NCBI GenBank assembly: GCA_050013235.1
Contig: JBEKFQ010000042.1
Location: 1 to 29,845 of the forward strand
Length of the DNA: 29,845 nucleotides
Source: RH-AL1 sp050013235
GTDB lineage: Bacteria > Pseudomonadota > Alphaproteobacteria > Rhizobiales > Beijerinckiaceae
Reading direction: 5' to 3'
Position numbers and translations under genes: made by a program. Every line of letters starts with the position of its first letter. Positions within the stretch are counted from its first letter, which is position 1. Below are positions 29,750 to 29,845 of this stretch, piece by piece. The notes below the pieces were generated by a model. That model was not told where the DNA came from, did not search any database, and saw only the letters and a program-made list of their open reading frames with translations.

Positions 29750-29845
29750 TTAAGCTGTCGCGGCGCGGGTTTTGATTATTTCGGGCAGCATCGCGATGCC
29801 GGCGTGGTTCGGCGCGCCGAGCCTCGCGCCGACATAATCCCAGAA
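29750..29845 (-). CDS. C-terminal fragment of an unidentified gene
   Basis: The minus strand is open from the right window edge to a TAA at 29750-29752, giving 31 residues that end MLPEIIKTRAATA, preceded by FWDYVGARLGAP. Codon use is GC-rich and protein-like. The fragment is too short for me to name. Just beyond its stop on the minus strand, CGGGG-ttttg-CCCC (29731-29744) may be a weak terminator. The gap 29583-29749 contains nothing else I can support. Confidence 0.5.
   Translation of the reverse strand, partial: FWDYVGARLGAPNHAGIAMLPEIIKTRAATA

Overview
The window (about 30 kb, GC-rich) reads as an ordinary chromosomal segment of an alphaproteobacterium, most likely a member of the Hyphomicrobiales (Rhizobiales), with a Beijerinckiaceae-like flavour. 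This rests on the gene types (PtsP, DUF1972 glycosyltransferase, FNT channel, circularly permuted ATP-grasp/alpha-E pair, DUF3297 protein, beta-barrel protein with a mature Ala-Asp N-terminus), a perfect CtrA-type box (TTAA-N7-TTAA), and dispersed palindromic intergenic elements. Assignment below order level is inference. I saw no tRNA or rRNA gene, phage, insertion sequence or CRISPR array.

Layout. 1-1938: end of a dTDP-sugar gene (rfbA, cut by the window edge) converging with a glycosyltransferase, probably the edge of a polysaccharide locus. 2047-8338: a minus-strand run of an atypical Nramp-family metal transporter, the nitrogen-PTS enzyme I (ptsP) and a DEAD-box RNA helicase, separated by long repeat-bearing gaps. 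8827-10296: a chorismate-lyase-fold protein and a formate/nitrite-family channel. 10351-12680: gamma-glutamyltransferase-family enzyme and an exported GyrI-like protein, probably one operon. 12896-16699: the overlapping plus-strand operon dapF-mtaB-purH. 16842-18099: a small YbjQ-like protein with a strong terminator, and a transglutaminase-like protein. 18466-21770: prfA (minus) and an outer-membrane beta-barrel gene (plus). 21951-26405: a methyl-accepting chemotaxis protein and the alpha-E/ATP-grasp pair. 26833-29582: an MltB-type lytic transglycosylase, a YafK-type L,D-transpeptidase-fold protein and a DUF3297 protein; a minus-strand gene is cut at the right edge.

How it fits together. Cell-envelope functions recur: meso-diaminopimelate supply (dapF), cutting (lytic transglycosylase) and mDAP-linked crosslink or anchor chemistry (YafK-type enzyme), and a beta-barrel protein whose predicted mature N-terminus begins Ala-Asp, as in Hyphomicrobiales proteins tethered to peptidoglycan. 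The transglutaminase, alpha-E and ATP-grasp genes, which commonly sit together in other genomes, are split here by about 6 kb.

The most unusual sequence features are not a new gene system but: (1) a ~115-bp bipartite palindromic element in three copies, two of which place the stop codon of the adjoining gene (prfA, chemotaxis receptor) at exactly the same element position; (2) in-frame tandem repeats inside two adjacent housekeeping genes, dapF and mtaB; (3) a CtrA-type box ahead of the lytic transglycosylase; (4) several near-perfect operator-like or hairpin palindromes in the gaps. I found no convincing undescribed defence or biosynthetic system.
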